Below, in pieces: positions 9,120-18,961 of a DNA stretch of 64,000 nucleotides. Position numbers and translations under genes: made by a program. Below the pieces are notes generated by a model. That model saw nothing but the letters and a program-made list of their open reading frames with translations. It made no database searches and was not told the origin of the DNA. Each line of letters starts with the position of its first letter. The stretch's first letter is position 1. Source of the DNA: Sulfotelmatobacter sp963788225. GTDB lineage: Bacteria > Acidobacteriota > Terriglobia > Terriglobales > Acidobacteriaceae. The stretch is from contig CAWBGI010000005.1 of assembly GCA_963788225.1 (NCBI GenBank), forward strand, positions 248,001-312,000. Direction: 5' to 3'.

Positions 9120-10632
9120 ATGCGCAGAATTGACGATTCTCCTATGCAAACAAACTCCGGCTCCGCCTCCCGTCGTCGCCTCCCGATCCTTATCACTGTC
9201 TCGCTACTGCTGGTATTGTCGGCGGGGTTCCTGATGTTGCGGCCATCCATGGTGGCCCATGGCCAGGGTTCGTCGTGCAGCCCGATGCCGGTGTGTCCCA
9301 CCGATCCGGGTCCACGGCCGCTGCCCGCTGCGGCTGGCACGTTCTACCCGGCTCTGAACGCCAATCAGAACGCCATCACCACTCGGCTCACGCAGATTTT
9401 CACCGAGGTGAACTTCGTGGCAGGCGGACCATTAGTCAAGACGGTCGGTCTGGGCCCACGTTTCAATTCCAATTCGTGCAGCAGCTGCCACGCGTATCCC
9501 GCAGTGGGCGGCTCGAGCTCGCCGAGCAATCCGCTGTTCGGCATCTACCAGCTGATGGGCGCCACGAATACGATGCCGTATTTCATCACCACCAATGGGC
9601 CAACCATGGTCGCGCGCTTCCCTTATTCCCTAACTGACCTTTCGGTCCCGGATGGCGGCGTGCACCAGATGTTCACGATTTCCAACCGCACAGATGCTCC
9701 GGGTTGCACGACGATGGTTCAGCCGAATTTTACGCAGGCCCAGGCGGACAACGACATTATCTTCCGCCAGGTTACGCCTACGTATGGCGTGGGTCTCATG
9801 GAGCTGATTCAGGAAAGCGCCATCGTCGCCAACATGAACTCGAACCTGACACTTAAGGCGTCCCTCGGGATCACTGGACATCCGAACTACGCGGACGATG
9901 GCACTATCGGACGCTTCGGCTGGAAGGCCCAGCACAAGTCGATGGTTACCTTCTCCGGCGAGGCCTACACGGTGGAAGAGGGCGTGAGCGACGAAGCGTT
10001 CCCCAGCGAGAACGACGAATCGATTGCGAGCTGCCTGCCGCCGTTCCCGGTTGCTCCCGGAACCAACAAAACCAAGGGCGTGTCCGGATGACCGCAACGA
10101 TACTGGTGAAGCTCCCAAGTTGCCGGTGAACTTCCCCGGCGATCTGGAGCGCTTCTCGCTCTTCATGCGCTTCCTGCAGCCGCCGACGCCCGTTGCGCCG
10201 ACCACTTCCACAGCCAATGGCTTCGCGGTGTTCCAGAGCATCGGCTGCAATATGTGCCACACCGTTTCCTTCACCACGCCTTCCGCTTCCATCGCCGCGC
10301 TCAGCAACCAGACTGCGACTATGTATTCCGATCTGCTGGTTCATGACATGGGGCCAGGGGATGCGGATAACGTTGCGCAAGGAAACGCCAGCGGAGATCA
10401 ATTCCGCACCGCTCCGCTGTGGGGTGTTGGCCAGAGGCAATTCCTCATGCACGACGCCCGCACCAACAACATCGTGACCGCGATTGAAGATCACTACAGC
10501 TTGGGGAACGGCATTTATCCCAACTCGGAAGCGAATGCCGTCATCACCAACTTCAACAATCTGCCCTCAACCGTGGGGCCCGATGGTAATACTCAGGCGC
10601 AGGATCTGATCAACTTCCTGCGGTCGCTGTAA
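9120..10632 (+). pseudogene. Di-haem oxidoreductase (DUF1111/MauG-peroxidase-like), frameshifted copy 1
   Basis: Two overlapping frames together make one exported c-type cytochrome of about 500 residues. A signal-anchor segment follows the basic SRRRLP. The first haem site, SCSSCHAYPAVGG, is in frame one; the second, CNMCHTVSFTTP, is in the other frame. This matches the di-haem oxidoreductase family (PF06537), predicted periplasmic peroxidase-like or thiol oxidoreductases. Frame one stops soon after GTNKTKGVSG, while homologous sequence resumes one base later as DDRNDTGEAPKLPVNF, so one base is extra near nt 10060-10085. The downstream copy aligns across this point. The start is the ATG with GGA 6 nt upstream; a GTG 21 nt earlier and an ATG 24 nt later are alternatives. 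It is either a fresh pseudogene or a base error. Copy 2 starts 33 nt downstream. Confidence 0.8.
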
Positions 10633-10665
10633 GGCTTCGGCATAACGAATACTAAGGGGACTGCT

Positions 10666-12091
10666 ATGTCATTGTGGACGAATAAGAATCAAGTGCAGGC
10701 TGAACCCAGCCAACACAAGTGGATAAGCCGCGTTCTGCCGGTGGCTCTGCTGCTGCTTCTGTGTGCTGCAGCCGTCAGCTATTTCCCGAAAGGCGCCAAG
10801 GGCGGATCGAAATCGGCATTAGCGACGGACCCCGGTCCGCGGCCGCTGCCGGCCAATGCCGGAGGTTTTCTGGGCACGTTGAGCGCCAACGAGGTGCAGA
10901 TTGAGCCCAGCATCACTGCGGAATTCGACCGCGTCCATGACGTCATTGTGACTTCCCCCACTGATGGCGGACTGGGGCCGCGCTTCAATTCCAGCTCCTG
11001 CGCCAGTTGCCACGCTTATCCTGCTGTGGGCGGATCGAGCCCGCCGACGAATCCTCTCTTCAACGTGTACCAGTTCAACGGCGCGAACAACACTATGCCG
11101 TCGTTCGAGTCTTCGACTGGTCCCATCCTCGAAGCGCGCTTCATCAACCAGCCGGGCACCACCATTCCGGATGGCAACGTACACCAGTTGTTCACCATAA
11201 CGGGCCGCAAAGACGCTGCAGAGCTGCTCGATTACGCAGCCTGACTTCACCACCGCTCAGGCGGATGGCAATCTGGTGCTTCGCCAGGTGTCTCCGACCT
11301 ACGGAGCCGGCCTGATCGAAGTGGTTCGCAACAGCGCCATCATCGCCAACATGAATTCGAACCTTACCGAGAAGGCGTCGTTGGGGATTACCGGACATCC
11401 AAATTACAGCGGCAACGATGGCAGCATCATGCGCTTCGGATGGAAGGCGCAGGTTCGCTCCACGCTACTGATGTCGGCCCTGCAAATGAACGTCGAAATG
11501 GGCGTCACCAGCGAAACTTATCCCAACGAAATCGACCAGACGCCGGGCTGCGTTCTCAATCCCGTGCCCGAAACCGTCACCAATTTCACGCCGGGAATCC
11601 TGACCGAAATGTTCCCCGGCGATTACTCCCGCACGGAGTACTTTATTCAGTGGCTGAACCCGCCGACTCCGGGCAAATCCACTACTTCCACCAAGAACGG
11701 CAAGACACAGTTCACCAACGCCGGTTGCGTCTACTGCCACACCACTTCGTTCACCACGCCGGCTACGTCGCGGCCTGCGTTGTCGAACATCACCATCAAT
11801 CTCTACTCTGATCTGTTGGTGCATCACATGGGACCTGGGCTGGCCGATGGGCTGGCGCAGGGCGGAGCGGGTCCGGATGAATTCCGCACCGCGCCGCTGT
11901 GGGGCATTGGGCAGCGCCTCTGGTTCATGCATGATGGCCGCACCGCCAACATCGTGACCGCGATTGAAGACCACTACAGCGTGGGCAACGGTACTTACGT
12001 GTCGTCAGAAGCGAACCAGAGCGTTACCAACTTCAACGCCCTGAGTTCGAAGAACCAGCAGGATCTGGTGAACTTCCTGCGCTCGCTGTAG
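10666..12091 (+). pseudogene. Di-haem oxidoreductase (DUF1111/MauG-peroxidase-like), frameshifted copy 2
   Basis: This tandem paralogue has an N-terminal membrane/signal segment (about 22-40), haem site 1 SCASCHAYPAVGG and haem site 2 CVYCHTTSFTTP. The first frame ends in AELLDYAA. Read one base later, the same DNA gives CSITQPDFTTAQADGNLVLR, which matches copy 1 (CTTMVQPNFTQAQADNDIIF), so one extra base near nt 11217-11222 breaks the gene. Everything after it is intact to the terminal NFLRSL, also shared with copy 1. It probably forms an operon with copy 1 (33-nt gap, one terminator after both). If the indel is an assembly error, both genes would be working periplasmic cytochromes. Confidence 0.8.
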
Positions 12092-12127
12092 GTATTTGCA
12101 GTAGGTATTTAAGGAGTCGAAGCGATG

Positions 12128-12180
12128 GGCCGCGCCGGTTGAGCCACGATGTAGGCTTAACCGGCGCGGCCTTTTTGTTG
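12128..12180 (+). terminator. Rho-independent terminator of the di-haem operon
   Basis: GGCCGCGCCGGTT pairs perfectly with AACCGGCGCGGCC. The stem extends inward through TTGAGCC/GGCTTAA, and CTTTTTGTTG follows. Confidence 0.92.
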
Positions 12181-12619
12181 TCAGTTGGATACTTTCAAGC
12201 AGAGATTGTGATCCAAGCGTTCATGCGAAGTCGGCTATTGCCCGGACACCTGAATAACTGAGCTGCTGCGAGGCTGCCGCACCTTTCGCGGTTTTTCGAA
12301 AGGTGCGCACTCCGTTAGCCGGCAGTCAGGGGTCTCTCTTCAGTGGTATGGCGGAACCGAATCCCATCTTCGCGCGCACGCGGATTCTACCCCACAGATT
12401 GAAGAGCGTCGTGATGTTCCCATATCCCGCAAGTCCATTTAATCAGCACTCACCCCCGCTCAGTGCTAGTATCGTGGCCGAACCTCTACGCGTTTCCTTC
12501 GCCCTGTGGCTTTCTTACCACGTTTGCCCGGGTTATCCCTAAGACCGTCCGTGCCAGTCACTTGCCGCCCGCCAACTATAGCTTTAAGGTGGTTTTCCGA
12601 GTTTCCCGCGATTTCCATA
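12181..12619. other. Gene-free stretch
   Basis: No reading frame here has protein-like composition or a ribosome site, and I see no RNA gene. The region lies between the di-haem terminator and the palindrome cluster. Confidence 0.5.
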
Positions 12620-12689
12620 GTGTTCCGGTAAAACATGAGTTATGTTCCGACTGGAACATAGTGCACAATGTTCCAACTGGAACATTGTG
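12620..12689. repeat. Two perfect tandem palindromes (GTTCC-N4-GGAAC) plus a degenerate third
   Basis: Palindrome 1 (12641-12660) is TATGTTCC-GACT-GGAACATA. Palindrome 2 (12664-12689) is CACAATGTTCC-AACT-GGAACATTGTG, with 11-bp perfect arms. Their centres are 26 bp apart. A degenerate TGTTCC...AAACAT lies just before them. There is no T-run, so this is not a rho-independent terminator, and it is AT-richer than the usual dispersed repeats here. It looks like tandem operators for a dimeric protein, but the only adjacent gene ends here rather than starts. Confidence 0.75.
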
Positions 12690-12713
12690 TACATACAAAG
12701 TCCCGGCAGTAAC

Positions 12714-15088
12714 TCATCGTCCCGCGGCGCGACGCCTCGCCTGCTCGGCCTGCGCGGTGCGGCCTTGCTTCTCATACAAGTCGGCCAGACCCAGCCACAG
12801 CTTCGAGTCATTCGGCGCGAACTTCACTGCGTCTTCCTGAAAGCTCACGGCGCGGGCCACATCTCCCAGTTGATACCACGCCTTGGCGCGGCCGGTCGCG
12901 ATCACAGAATTGAAGCGTGCGCCCAGCGCTTCTCCTTCATCGCGAAACGGACTCGACGCCTCAGCCTTGTCGAAGGCTTCGAGAGCCTGCTCTGGCTTTT
13001 TTATCTGCAAGAAAGCCTGACCGAGCAGCATCCATGAGTCGTGCGGGCGCGAAGATGATTCCGCCGACCGCTGGAAAACTTCAGTCGCTTCGACGTAACG
13101 TTTTTCCGCCATGTAGAACAGTCCCAGCACAAACCAGGCCTGATCGCTCGGTTCGAGGCTAAGGCTGGCGCGGAACTCAGCCTCGGCCTCGTTCGCGTGG
13201 CCAGTGTGCTCGAGCAGCAGTCCGCGAATCAGGTGAAGGTGCGGGTTGGCGCCGAAAATCGTTTTCGCCCGGTCGAGATCGGTGAGCGCCTCCGGGTAGC
13301 GCCCGAGCGTGTAGAGAATCTCGCCCGAGTTCGCCCAGAAATTGAAAAGCTCGGCTGCACTCCGCGAACTCAAGCGTGAGGACGAAGCCGCAGCTTGCAG
13401 TTCTGCGGGAGGGGCGAAGGAAACTTTGTCGCAATCGATCTGCAAGTGATCGACTAGCGAAGCAGTCTGCGCGGTGCGGCGCAGGAAAACAGCCGAGACT
13501 TCGTCCATGTAAACGGGTCGCCACGACTGGCTCTGGCAAAACGCGCGAAGCTGCGGGAAGCGCGCAATTCCGTCGTAGCGCGACAGGGAGACCACGATCG
13601 TATTAATGTCCCGTGTATCGGCTTCCTGTTGCCACGCCGGCGAGTCCGGCGCTTCTATGCTGCTCAAATCGTAAGCGCGAAAAAATAGCTGCGAACCGAA
13701 AGGAAGAGCGCGGCTGTCGATGTAGTCGGGATAGTTGGGAAACAGCCGCCAGGTCACATATCCGCCCAGGCTGTAGCCATTGAAAATATTGGCCGGTAGT
13801 TTCTCTCGCTCGATGTACTCGAACGCGCGCTCGGGAAACCACCAGGACAACCCGGCGCCGAATGTCGACAACTGGGTTGACTTCAAGTAATAGAGATTCG
13901 TTACCAGATCCCAGCAGCGAACGCCGGCGAGCGCTGTCAGCGCGGTTGTAAGAAGCAAGAGCGCGGCGGGAGCCCAGTTGCGGCTTTGTGCCTGCGGTCG
14001 AGCCGCTTTCTTTTTCTTGCGTGGTTTCTCCGGCAGCGCAGCCGCTGTGGTTTTCCAGGCCCCTCGAGCATCGACCCTCCAATGATTACGGCGACGCACG
14101 CAAACAATGCTTCGAGCCTCACATGCTGCACGGCGAAATAAACGGAGGCCAGCAGCAGCGCGGCTGCGCCCCACCGCTTGCGCCACAACGCGATGCCAGC
14201 GCTTAACAAAGCGATGGCCAGAAGCCACCAGAAGGCGCTTTGCGGATCGCGCAGAGCAATCGCCTGCCGCAAGCTGTTCCACGAAGGATGAACGCCCTCC
14301 CACTCGACGATCCACAAATTATGCAGGTGTTGGGCCTGTTGCTGGCGGGCCAGTGCGCGGTAAACGAAAATGCCCCACGGGTTGAACAACGTCACAACAG
14401 CAGTGAGAGCCAGCCACGGCCACGCGCGTTGCAAGCGGGCGCGAGCAGCGGCGCGCTTATCAGGAAAAGGCAGTTCGAGGATTTCCACCAAGACATAACA
14501 GCCGCACAGCGCGAGCCCAGCAATAAATCCGGGATGAAGATTCACCCACAGGAGCATCAAGATTGGCAGCAGCCGCAGAGTCCAGCGGCTTCGCGTGAGG
14601 TTCGCGTGGCCAGCGAGATAGTGCCGCCACAAAATGCTCAGGAACGCGGCAAATAAAATCGTTGTGAACATTTCTGCGCGAGGCTGTGTTCGATTGGCAA
14701 TCAGAGGAACGGCTATGAGCGCCAGGGCGTCGGTTGCGATATTGTCGCGGCGAAGCAGCAGCGCAGTGGTTGCGGCGCAGGCTGCGGCTCCCATCCAGGA
14801 GAGCAGGGAGTATCCGCCGGCGAGATAGGCCAGATAGAAAATTACTCCGGAGAGGGCCGGATAGATCCACGGCGCTCCTTGTGCGGTGTAGGAGAAGACG
14901 TCCGTCGAGAAAATTTTGTGATGCTGGAGGATCCAGCGGCCGGTGGCCAACTGCCATCCCAGGTCGAAGTCTTGCAAGGTGTGCAGGCCCGCCAGCAGCG
15001 CGTAGATTACGGCAATGGCCGCCAGGAATGGGGCGGCGTAGCGCTGGATTGGGGAGTGATCGGGGCAAGCGTCGGGCTCGGAGCGCAT
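12714..15088 (-). pseudogene. Polytopic membrane protein with C-terminal TPR domain, frameshifted
   Basis: Two overlapping minus-strand frames give one protein of roughly 780 residues. The N-terminal part (start MRSEPDACPD) is a multi-span membrane region with the FDLGWQLATGRWIL and GAPWIYP motifs common in acidobacterial glycosyltransferase-like/TPR proteins. After VIIGGSMLEG the frame changes: the other frame supplies AWKTTAAALPEKPRKKKKAA, another membrane span, a globular segment, and TPR repeats to the C-terminus (for example ILYTLGRYPEALTDLDRAK). The break is near nt 14040-14065, next to a G4 run. A role in cell-envelope glycan work is only a guess. Each half is intact, so decay is recent or the indel is an assembly error. 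Confidence 0.7.
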
Positions 15089-15118
15089 CGCTATGGGCGA
15101 ATCATAGCATTTGGGATG

Positions 15119-15350
15119 GTGAGCGGAACTCAGCTCCGCCGGGCTGAAGCCCGGCGGTAATTTGTGTGAACTTTACGCGGCGCTGAAGCGCCGCTCTTCC
15201 GCGGTATTACGTTACATTTGTGAGTCTGTCGGCAAGCTGTGAAACCCTGGCTTCGTCGCGTGCGCTCTCCGGCGCCGAGCGCGAGACGCGCTCGGGACAG
15301 CCGGCGGGACGCCGGCGCTACGCGGATGCCGGTGCTTCGCTGGCCGGCGC
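15119..15350. repeat. Dispersed GC-rich palindromes
   Basis: Several short inverted repeats sit between proC and the TPR gene: CCGGGCTGAAGCCCGG, GGCGCTGAAGCGCC, and related GCCGGCG/CGCCGGC pieces. The 'CTGAAGC' core recurs at other intergenic sites in this window. Confidence 0.65.
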
Positions 15351-15358
15351 TGTGCGGG

Positions 15359-16186
15359 CTAGCTGCTGTAGGCTAGTTCTTTGGCGCGTTGCGTTGCCTT
15401 CACTACCGCTTTGATCAAGGTCACGCGCAGCTTGCCTTCTTCCAGCTCCATGATTCCGTCGATGGTGCAGCCGGCTGGGGTGGTTACCGCGTCTTTTAAG
15501 AGCGCGGGATGATCGCCGGTCTCGAGTACGACTTTGGCTGCGCCCATGGTGGTTTGGGCTGCCAGCAGCGTGGCCACGTCGCGCGGCAGGCCTACTTTCA
15601 CTCCGGCTTCAGCCAATGACTCCAAGATAATATAGATGAATGCGGGGCCGCTAGCGGAAAGACCTGTTACCGCGTCCATATGTTTCTCGTCTACTACCAC
15701 CGTTCTTCCCACCACATCGAACAGCAGGCAGGCCAGCGCGATTTCATCCTGCGAGACGTGGCTGCCTTTGCACAGGCCGGTCATGCCGGCTCCGAGAGCA
15801 CAGGGAGTGTTGGGCATGGCTCGCACCACAGCGATCTTTGCACCGAGGACACTCTCAATCTGACTGGTGGGCACGGAGGCGGCCACTGAGATCACGAGCT
15901 GTCCGGGAGACATGTGGGGACGGATTTCTTCCAGGACCTCCTGCACGGTTTGCGGCTTCACGCAGATGAAAATGATGTCCGCGCCCTCCACGGCTTTGGC
16001 ATTGTCGGTGCCGACCTCGATGCGGAGTTTTTCCGCGAGGCGGAGGGCGCGGTCGGAATGCCGCACCGTGGCGCGCGTGTGTTCTCTGGAGAGCAGGCCT
16101 TCGCGCAGTAGCGCCTGCAGGATGATTCCCCCGAGCTTGCCTGCGCCGAGGACAGCTACTTTTTTGTTCGACAAAGTGGTCGCCAT
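15359..16186 (-). CDS. proC: Pyrroline-5-carboxylate reductase
   Basis: This 275-residue protein has the family's usual length. It reduces 1-pyrroline-5-carboxylate to L-proline with NAD(P)H in the cytoplasm, the last step of proline synthesis. The N-terminal Rossmann motif VAVLGAGKLGGIIL (about 10-23) binds the cofactor. IFICVKPQTV and VVRAMPNTPCALGAGMTG are conserved family blocks, and the C-terminal dimer domain has LSASGPAFIY and a TPAGCTIDGI block. The ATG has an AGGCAGG ribosome site. It appears to be a single gene, with no other proline gene nearby. It is the one clear housekeeping gene in the window. Confidence 0.97.
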   Translation of the reverse strand: MATTLSNKKVAVLGAGKLGGIILQALLREGLLSREHTRATVRHSDRALRLAEKLRIEVGTDNAKAVEGADIIFICVKPQTVQEVLEEIRPHMSPGQLVISVAASVPTSQIESVLGAKIAVVRAMPNTPCALGAGMTGLCKGSHVSQDEIALACLLFDVVGRTVVVDEKHMDAVTGLSASGPAFIYIILESLAEAGVKVGLPRDVATLLAAQTTMGAAKVVLETGDHPALLKDAVTTPAGCTIDGIMELEEGKLRVTLIKAVVKATQRAKELAYSS

Positions 16187-16239
16187 CGAGAACCTGCCTT
16201 TCGCTGGTGCGTTGAGTCCTTATACCATTTTATTGGGAG

Positions 16240-16365
16240 ACCCAGGATAGAAAGCTTAACCACCAAGATCGCGAAGAACGGCCGCGAAGTGCGCGAAGTG
16301 ATCAGCGCGGCGGGCGAATTCGCCCGCCACGCTGCCGCCGAGACGGCGGCGCTACGACTAACTCT
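16240..16365. repeat. Short palindromes beside proC
   Basis: GGCGGGCGAATTCGCCCGCC is a perfect 20-bp palindrome; GCCGCCGAGACGGCGGC follows. They belong with the other dispersed GC-rich inverted repeats and may act in transcript ends. Confidence 0.55.
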
Positions 16366-18540
16366 TTACAGGTCGTTGGCCACCGAGAGGATGAAGGCGC
16401 GGTCATCCCACGGTGACTGGCTGATCATGCTTTGTCCGCCGAAAATGACCAGGTCATTGTCGGTGGCGTCGTAAAAGGCTACGTGGAAGTGCCGTTGAGG
16501 CGCGGTGCCACTTACCTTTTCCAACGTCCACGCCGGAGTTCCTCCGATTCCGTTGGCGAATGTGAGGATCCAGGTGTCTCCGTAGTAGGCGGTTCCGGTC
16601 AGCGAATTATTTCCGCCGTACATAATCATCCGGTTGTTCGCGGAGTCGTACACGGAACTCTGCCCCGTGCGCGCCGCGGGGGCGGTGCCTGTTGGCACTA
16701 CGTGGGTCCAGGTGGGAGTTCCGCCGCTTCCGTTGGCGTGCGAGAGCGTCCACACATCGGAGAGGCCAGTCGAGCCGGCATCTCCGGCGTAGAGCGTCAG
16801 CACGTTGTTGGTGGTGTCATAGATGGCGCTGGCGTTTTCGCGGGCCGTGGGCGCAACTCCCGTTGTCGAAACCTGAGTCCAGGTGGGCGTTCCGGGGCCT
16901 CCGTTGGCGTTGCTCAGGACCCACACATCGGACAAGTAGCCTCCGGCGCAATTCGATCCGCCGAAAATGATCAGGTTGTTGGTGGCGGAATCGTAAATCG
17001 TGGTGTGATTGAGGCGCGCTGGAGGCAGCGTGCCGGAAGCAGTCATCTGAACCCACGAGGGCGTTCCGCTGGCGGAGTTGGCATTATCGAGCAGCCAATA
17101 ATCGTTCAAGCAGGCCGTGCTGCTGGTGCCGCCGCCGAAAACGATAAAGTGGTTGCTGGTGCCGTCATACGCTCCACTGTTTCCGTAACGCGCACTCGGA
17201 GCGGTTCCGGTAGGAAACACCTGGATCCACTTGAAGGGCGTGGTGGTGACGGTTTGACCGGCGGCAAGGATTCCGGGGCTCGACCAAACATCGTTGAGCG
17301 GTCCGGTCGCAGCGTCGCCGCCGAACACTATCATCTGGTCGGTCACGGTATCGTAGCCCGCGCTGGTGTGGTAGCGCGGCGCGGGACCGTCCTGGGTCCA
17401 TGCGCCGCTTGCCAATCCGTTGGCGTTGGTCAAGATGAAGACGTGATCGTCAGTGAAAGTCTTCGGCAGGGAACTGTCGCCGCCGAAGATCGCCATGTCC
17501 CCGGAAACCGGATCGTAGATGGCTTCGTGACTCTCGCGATTGGGAGCGGTATCGGTAAACGTGGCCTGGATCCATGCAGGCGTGCCGCCGATGCTGTTGG
17601 CGTTGGTGAGAATCCATCCATCGTTCAAAACTTTTCCGTGATTGTTGCCGCCGCCGAAGATCGTCATGCGGTTGTTCTTGGAATCGTAGATCGCGCTGTG
17701 GCCGGTTCGTGCAGCAGGAGCGGTGCCGGTGGGAGAGATCTGCGTCCACGTCGGCGTTCCCGTCACACCGTTGGCGTTGGTGAGGGTCCAGACGTCGCCA
17801 AAAACATTGGTGCTGGTGGTGCCGCCGCCGAACACGGTCATCACATTGTTTACGGAGTCATAGATGGCCGTGGCTTGAGAGCGCGCCGGAGGAGCAGTCC
17901 CGTTCGGCGTGACCTGGGCCCATGAGGGCGTGGCCGTCGAATCATCGGCGTTGCTCAGAATCCACAGATCGTTGAGGTAGTTGCCGTTGCAGTCGGTGCC
18001 GCCGAAGACGATCATCTTGTTGGTGTTCGGATCGTAGACCGCGGCGTGTCCTTCACGCACGCCGGGCAGGGTTCCGGTGGGAGCCATCTTTGCCCAGGTT
18101 GGTTTTCCGCCTACGCCATTGAGGTGAGTGATGACCCACAGTTCGTTGATGCATGGTCCGGGAAAGCCTGTGCCGCCGCCAAACGCAATCATGCGATTCG
18201 TGGTCTGGTTGTAAACCGCGCTTTGCCCGAAGCGGTTGGTGGGCTGCTTGCCCGACACCGATACTCTGATCCACTGCAGGTTTTCCTGGGTAGCGGAGGA
18301 TGAAGGGATCACGTTCTGCGCGGCCCAAACATCGTTGAAGTCGATGTTGGTGGGCGCGTGCTGGCCGGCGAACGAGAACAAAGTGTTGGTCACGGGATCG
18401 TAAACCCCGGACGCCTGGCTGCGGGTTCCGGGACCGTAGCGATTCCATTTTTGCGCCGACAGCGGCAGGGTCATGGTGGTGATCAACAGGCAGGAAATTA
18501 CGCCGAGGCGAACGAGCAAACCGAGAGTAGGACGGTTCAT
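16366..18540 (-). CDS. Secreted Kelch-repeat protein, twelve repeats
   Basis: This 724-residue exported protein has a signal peptide ending near LPLSAQ and is otherwise almost entirely Kelch-type repeats of about 55-60 residues (pattern R-x-x-A-x-YD-x-x-NN-x-M-x-x-FGG...DxW-x-L). I count twelve, enough for two six-bladed beta-propellers. There is no catalytic motif or anchor, so it is probably a binding or scaffold protein outside the cytoplasm. I chose the ATG before NRPTLGLL because it has a GGAG site and because the promoter with the shared dyad lies in the gap upstream; the longer frame would start closer to that promoter with no ribosome site. Confidence 0.85.
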   Translation of the reverse strand: MNRPTLGLLVRLGVISCLLITTMTLPLSAQKWNRYGPGTRSQASGVYDPVTNTLFSFAGQHAPTNIDFNDVWAAQNVIPSSSATQENLQWIRVSVSGKQPTNRFGQSAVYNQTTNRMIAFGGGTGFPGPCINELWVITHLNGVGGKPTWAKMAPTGTLPGVREGHAAVYDPNTNKMIVFGGTDCNGNYLNDLWILSNADDSTATPSWAQVTPNGTAPPARSQATAIYDSVNNVMTVFGGGTTSTNVFGDVWTLTNANGVTGTPTWTQISPTGTAPAARTGHSAIYDSKNNRMTIFGGGNNHGKVLNDGWILTNANSIGGTPAWIQATFTDTAPNRESHEAIYDPVSGDMAIFGGDSSLPKTFTDDHVFILTNANGLASGAWTQDGPAPRYHTSAGYDTVTDQMIVFGGDAATGPLNDVWSSPGILAAGQTVTTTPFKWIQVFPTGTAPSARYGNSGAYDGTSNHFIVFGGGTSSTACLNDYWLLDNANSASGTPSWVQMTASGTLPPARLNHTTIYDSATNNLIIFGGSNCAGGYLSDVWVLSNANGGPGTPTWTQVSTTGVAPTARENASAIYDTTNNVLTLYAGDAGSTGLSDVWTLSHANGSGGTPTWTHVVPTGTAPAARTGQSSVYDSANNRMIMYGGNNSLTGTAYYGDTWILTFANGIGGTPAWTLEKVSGTAPQRHFHVAFYDATDNDLVIFGGQSMISQSPWDDRAFILSVANDL

Positions 18541-18648
18541 CTGTGACCGCTCCAGACTTGGATTAGGAGACAGCAATGCTCCTGAAATTTTGGGAGTGCG
18601 CAAGACCGCGGGGGAAAAAGCAGGCGGAACGCAACACTGCGTTTCTGC

Positions 18649-18695
18649 AGAGTAAGACGGATGGGGGAGCGCGTCAAGATGACAGAATTTGCATA
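18649..18695 (-). promoter_or_regulatory. Dyad operator plus sigma70 promoter of the Kelch gene
   Basis: On the minus strand, TATGCAAATTCTGTCATC runs directly into TTGACG, with TACTCT 17 nt later as the -10. This is one of five promoters here in which the same 18-nt element abuts the -35 box. Confidence 0.65.
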
Positions 18696-18779
18696 CTATT
18701 TCAGCCGGTTCATAGCGGAGGCGCCCCCTCTCCGCGCAGTCGTAACGCTTGGTGGATTTTCGGGACAGGGTTCGTATCA

Positions 18780-18900
18780 GGGCATGGCTTCAGCCATGCC
18801 GGGGGCGCCAAAACGGAATGGGCTTCAGCCCGGGCAGCGCCTGAAGGCGTGTTCCAAAGGCCACACGCGCGTGCGGCACGGCTGAAGCCGTGCCCTGATA
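18780..18900. repeat. Cluster of 'CTTCAGC' palindromes
   Basis: In order: ATGGCTTCAGCCAT, GGGCTTCAGCCC, CGCCTGAAGGCG and GGCACGGCTGAAGCCGTGCC. These inverted repeats are of one dispersed family and encode nothing. Confidence 0.75.
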
Positions 18901-18913
18901 CGGACCTCTCTTC

Positions 18914-18961
18914 GTTAAGGTAATGCGGTGTTAAGGTAATGCGGTGTTAAGGTAATGCGGT
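18914..18961. repeat. 16-bp tandem repeat, three copies
   Basis: The unit GTTAAGGTAATGCGGT is repeated head to tail, the third copy running into a partial GTTAAGG. The array overlaps the stop codon region of the glycoside hydrolase on the other strand, so slippage has copied the gene's last bases. Confidence 0.9.

Noticed and set aside
10060..11250. Programmed +1 frameshifting in the two di-haem genes, because both zero-frame stops read TGAC as at the prfB site
   Set aside because: In copy 2 the protein match to copy 1 already resumes in the shifted frame several codons before the TGA, so the shift cannot occur at the stop. Neither site has the CTT slippery codon. A one-base indel explains both.
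12303..12542. 79-codon frame in the gap after the di-haem terminator
   Set aside because: No ribosome site and no protein-like pattern.
12641..12689. LexA-type SOS boxes
   Set aside because: The palindromes read GTTCC-N4-GGAAC, whereas the Gram-positive-type box is GAAC-N4-GTTC and the alpha-proteobacterial box is a direct GTTC repeat. No promoter or repair gene follows.
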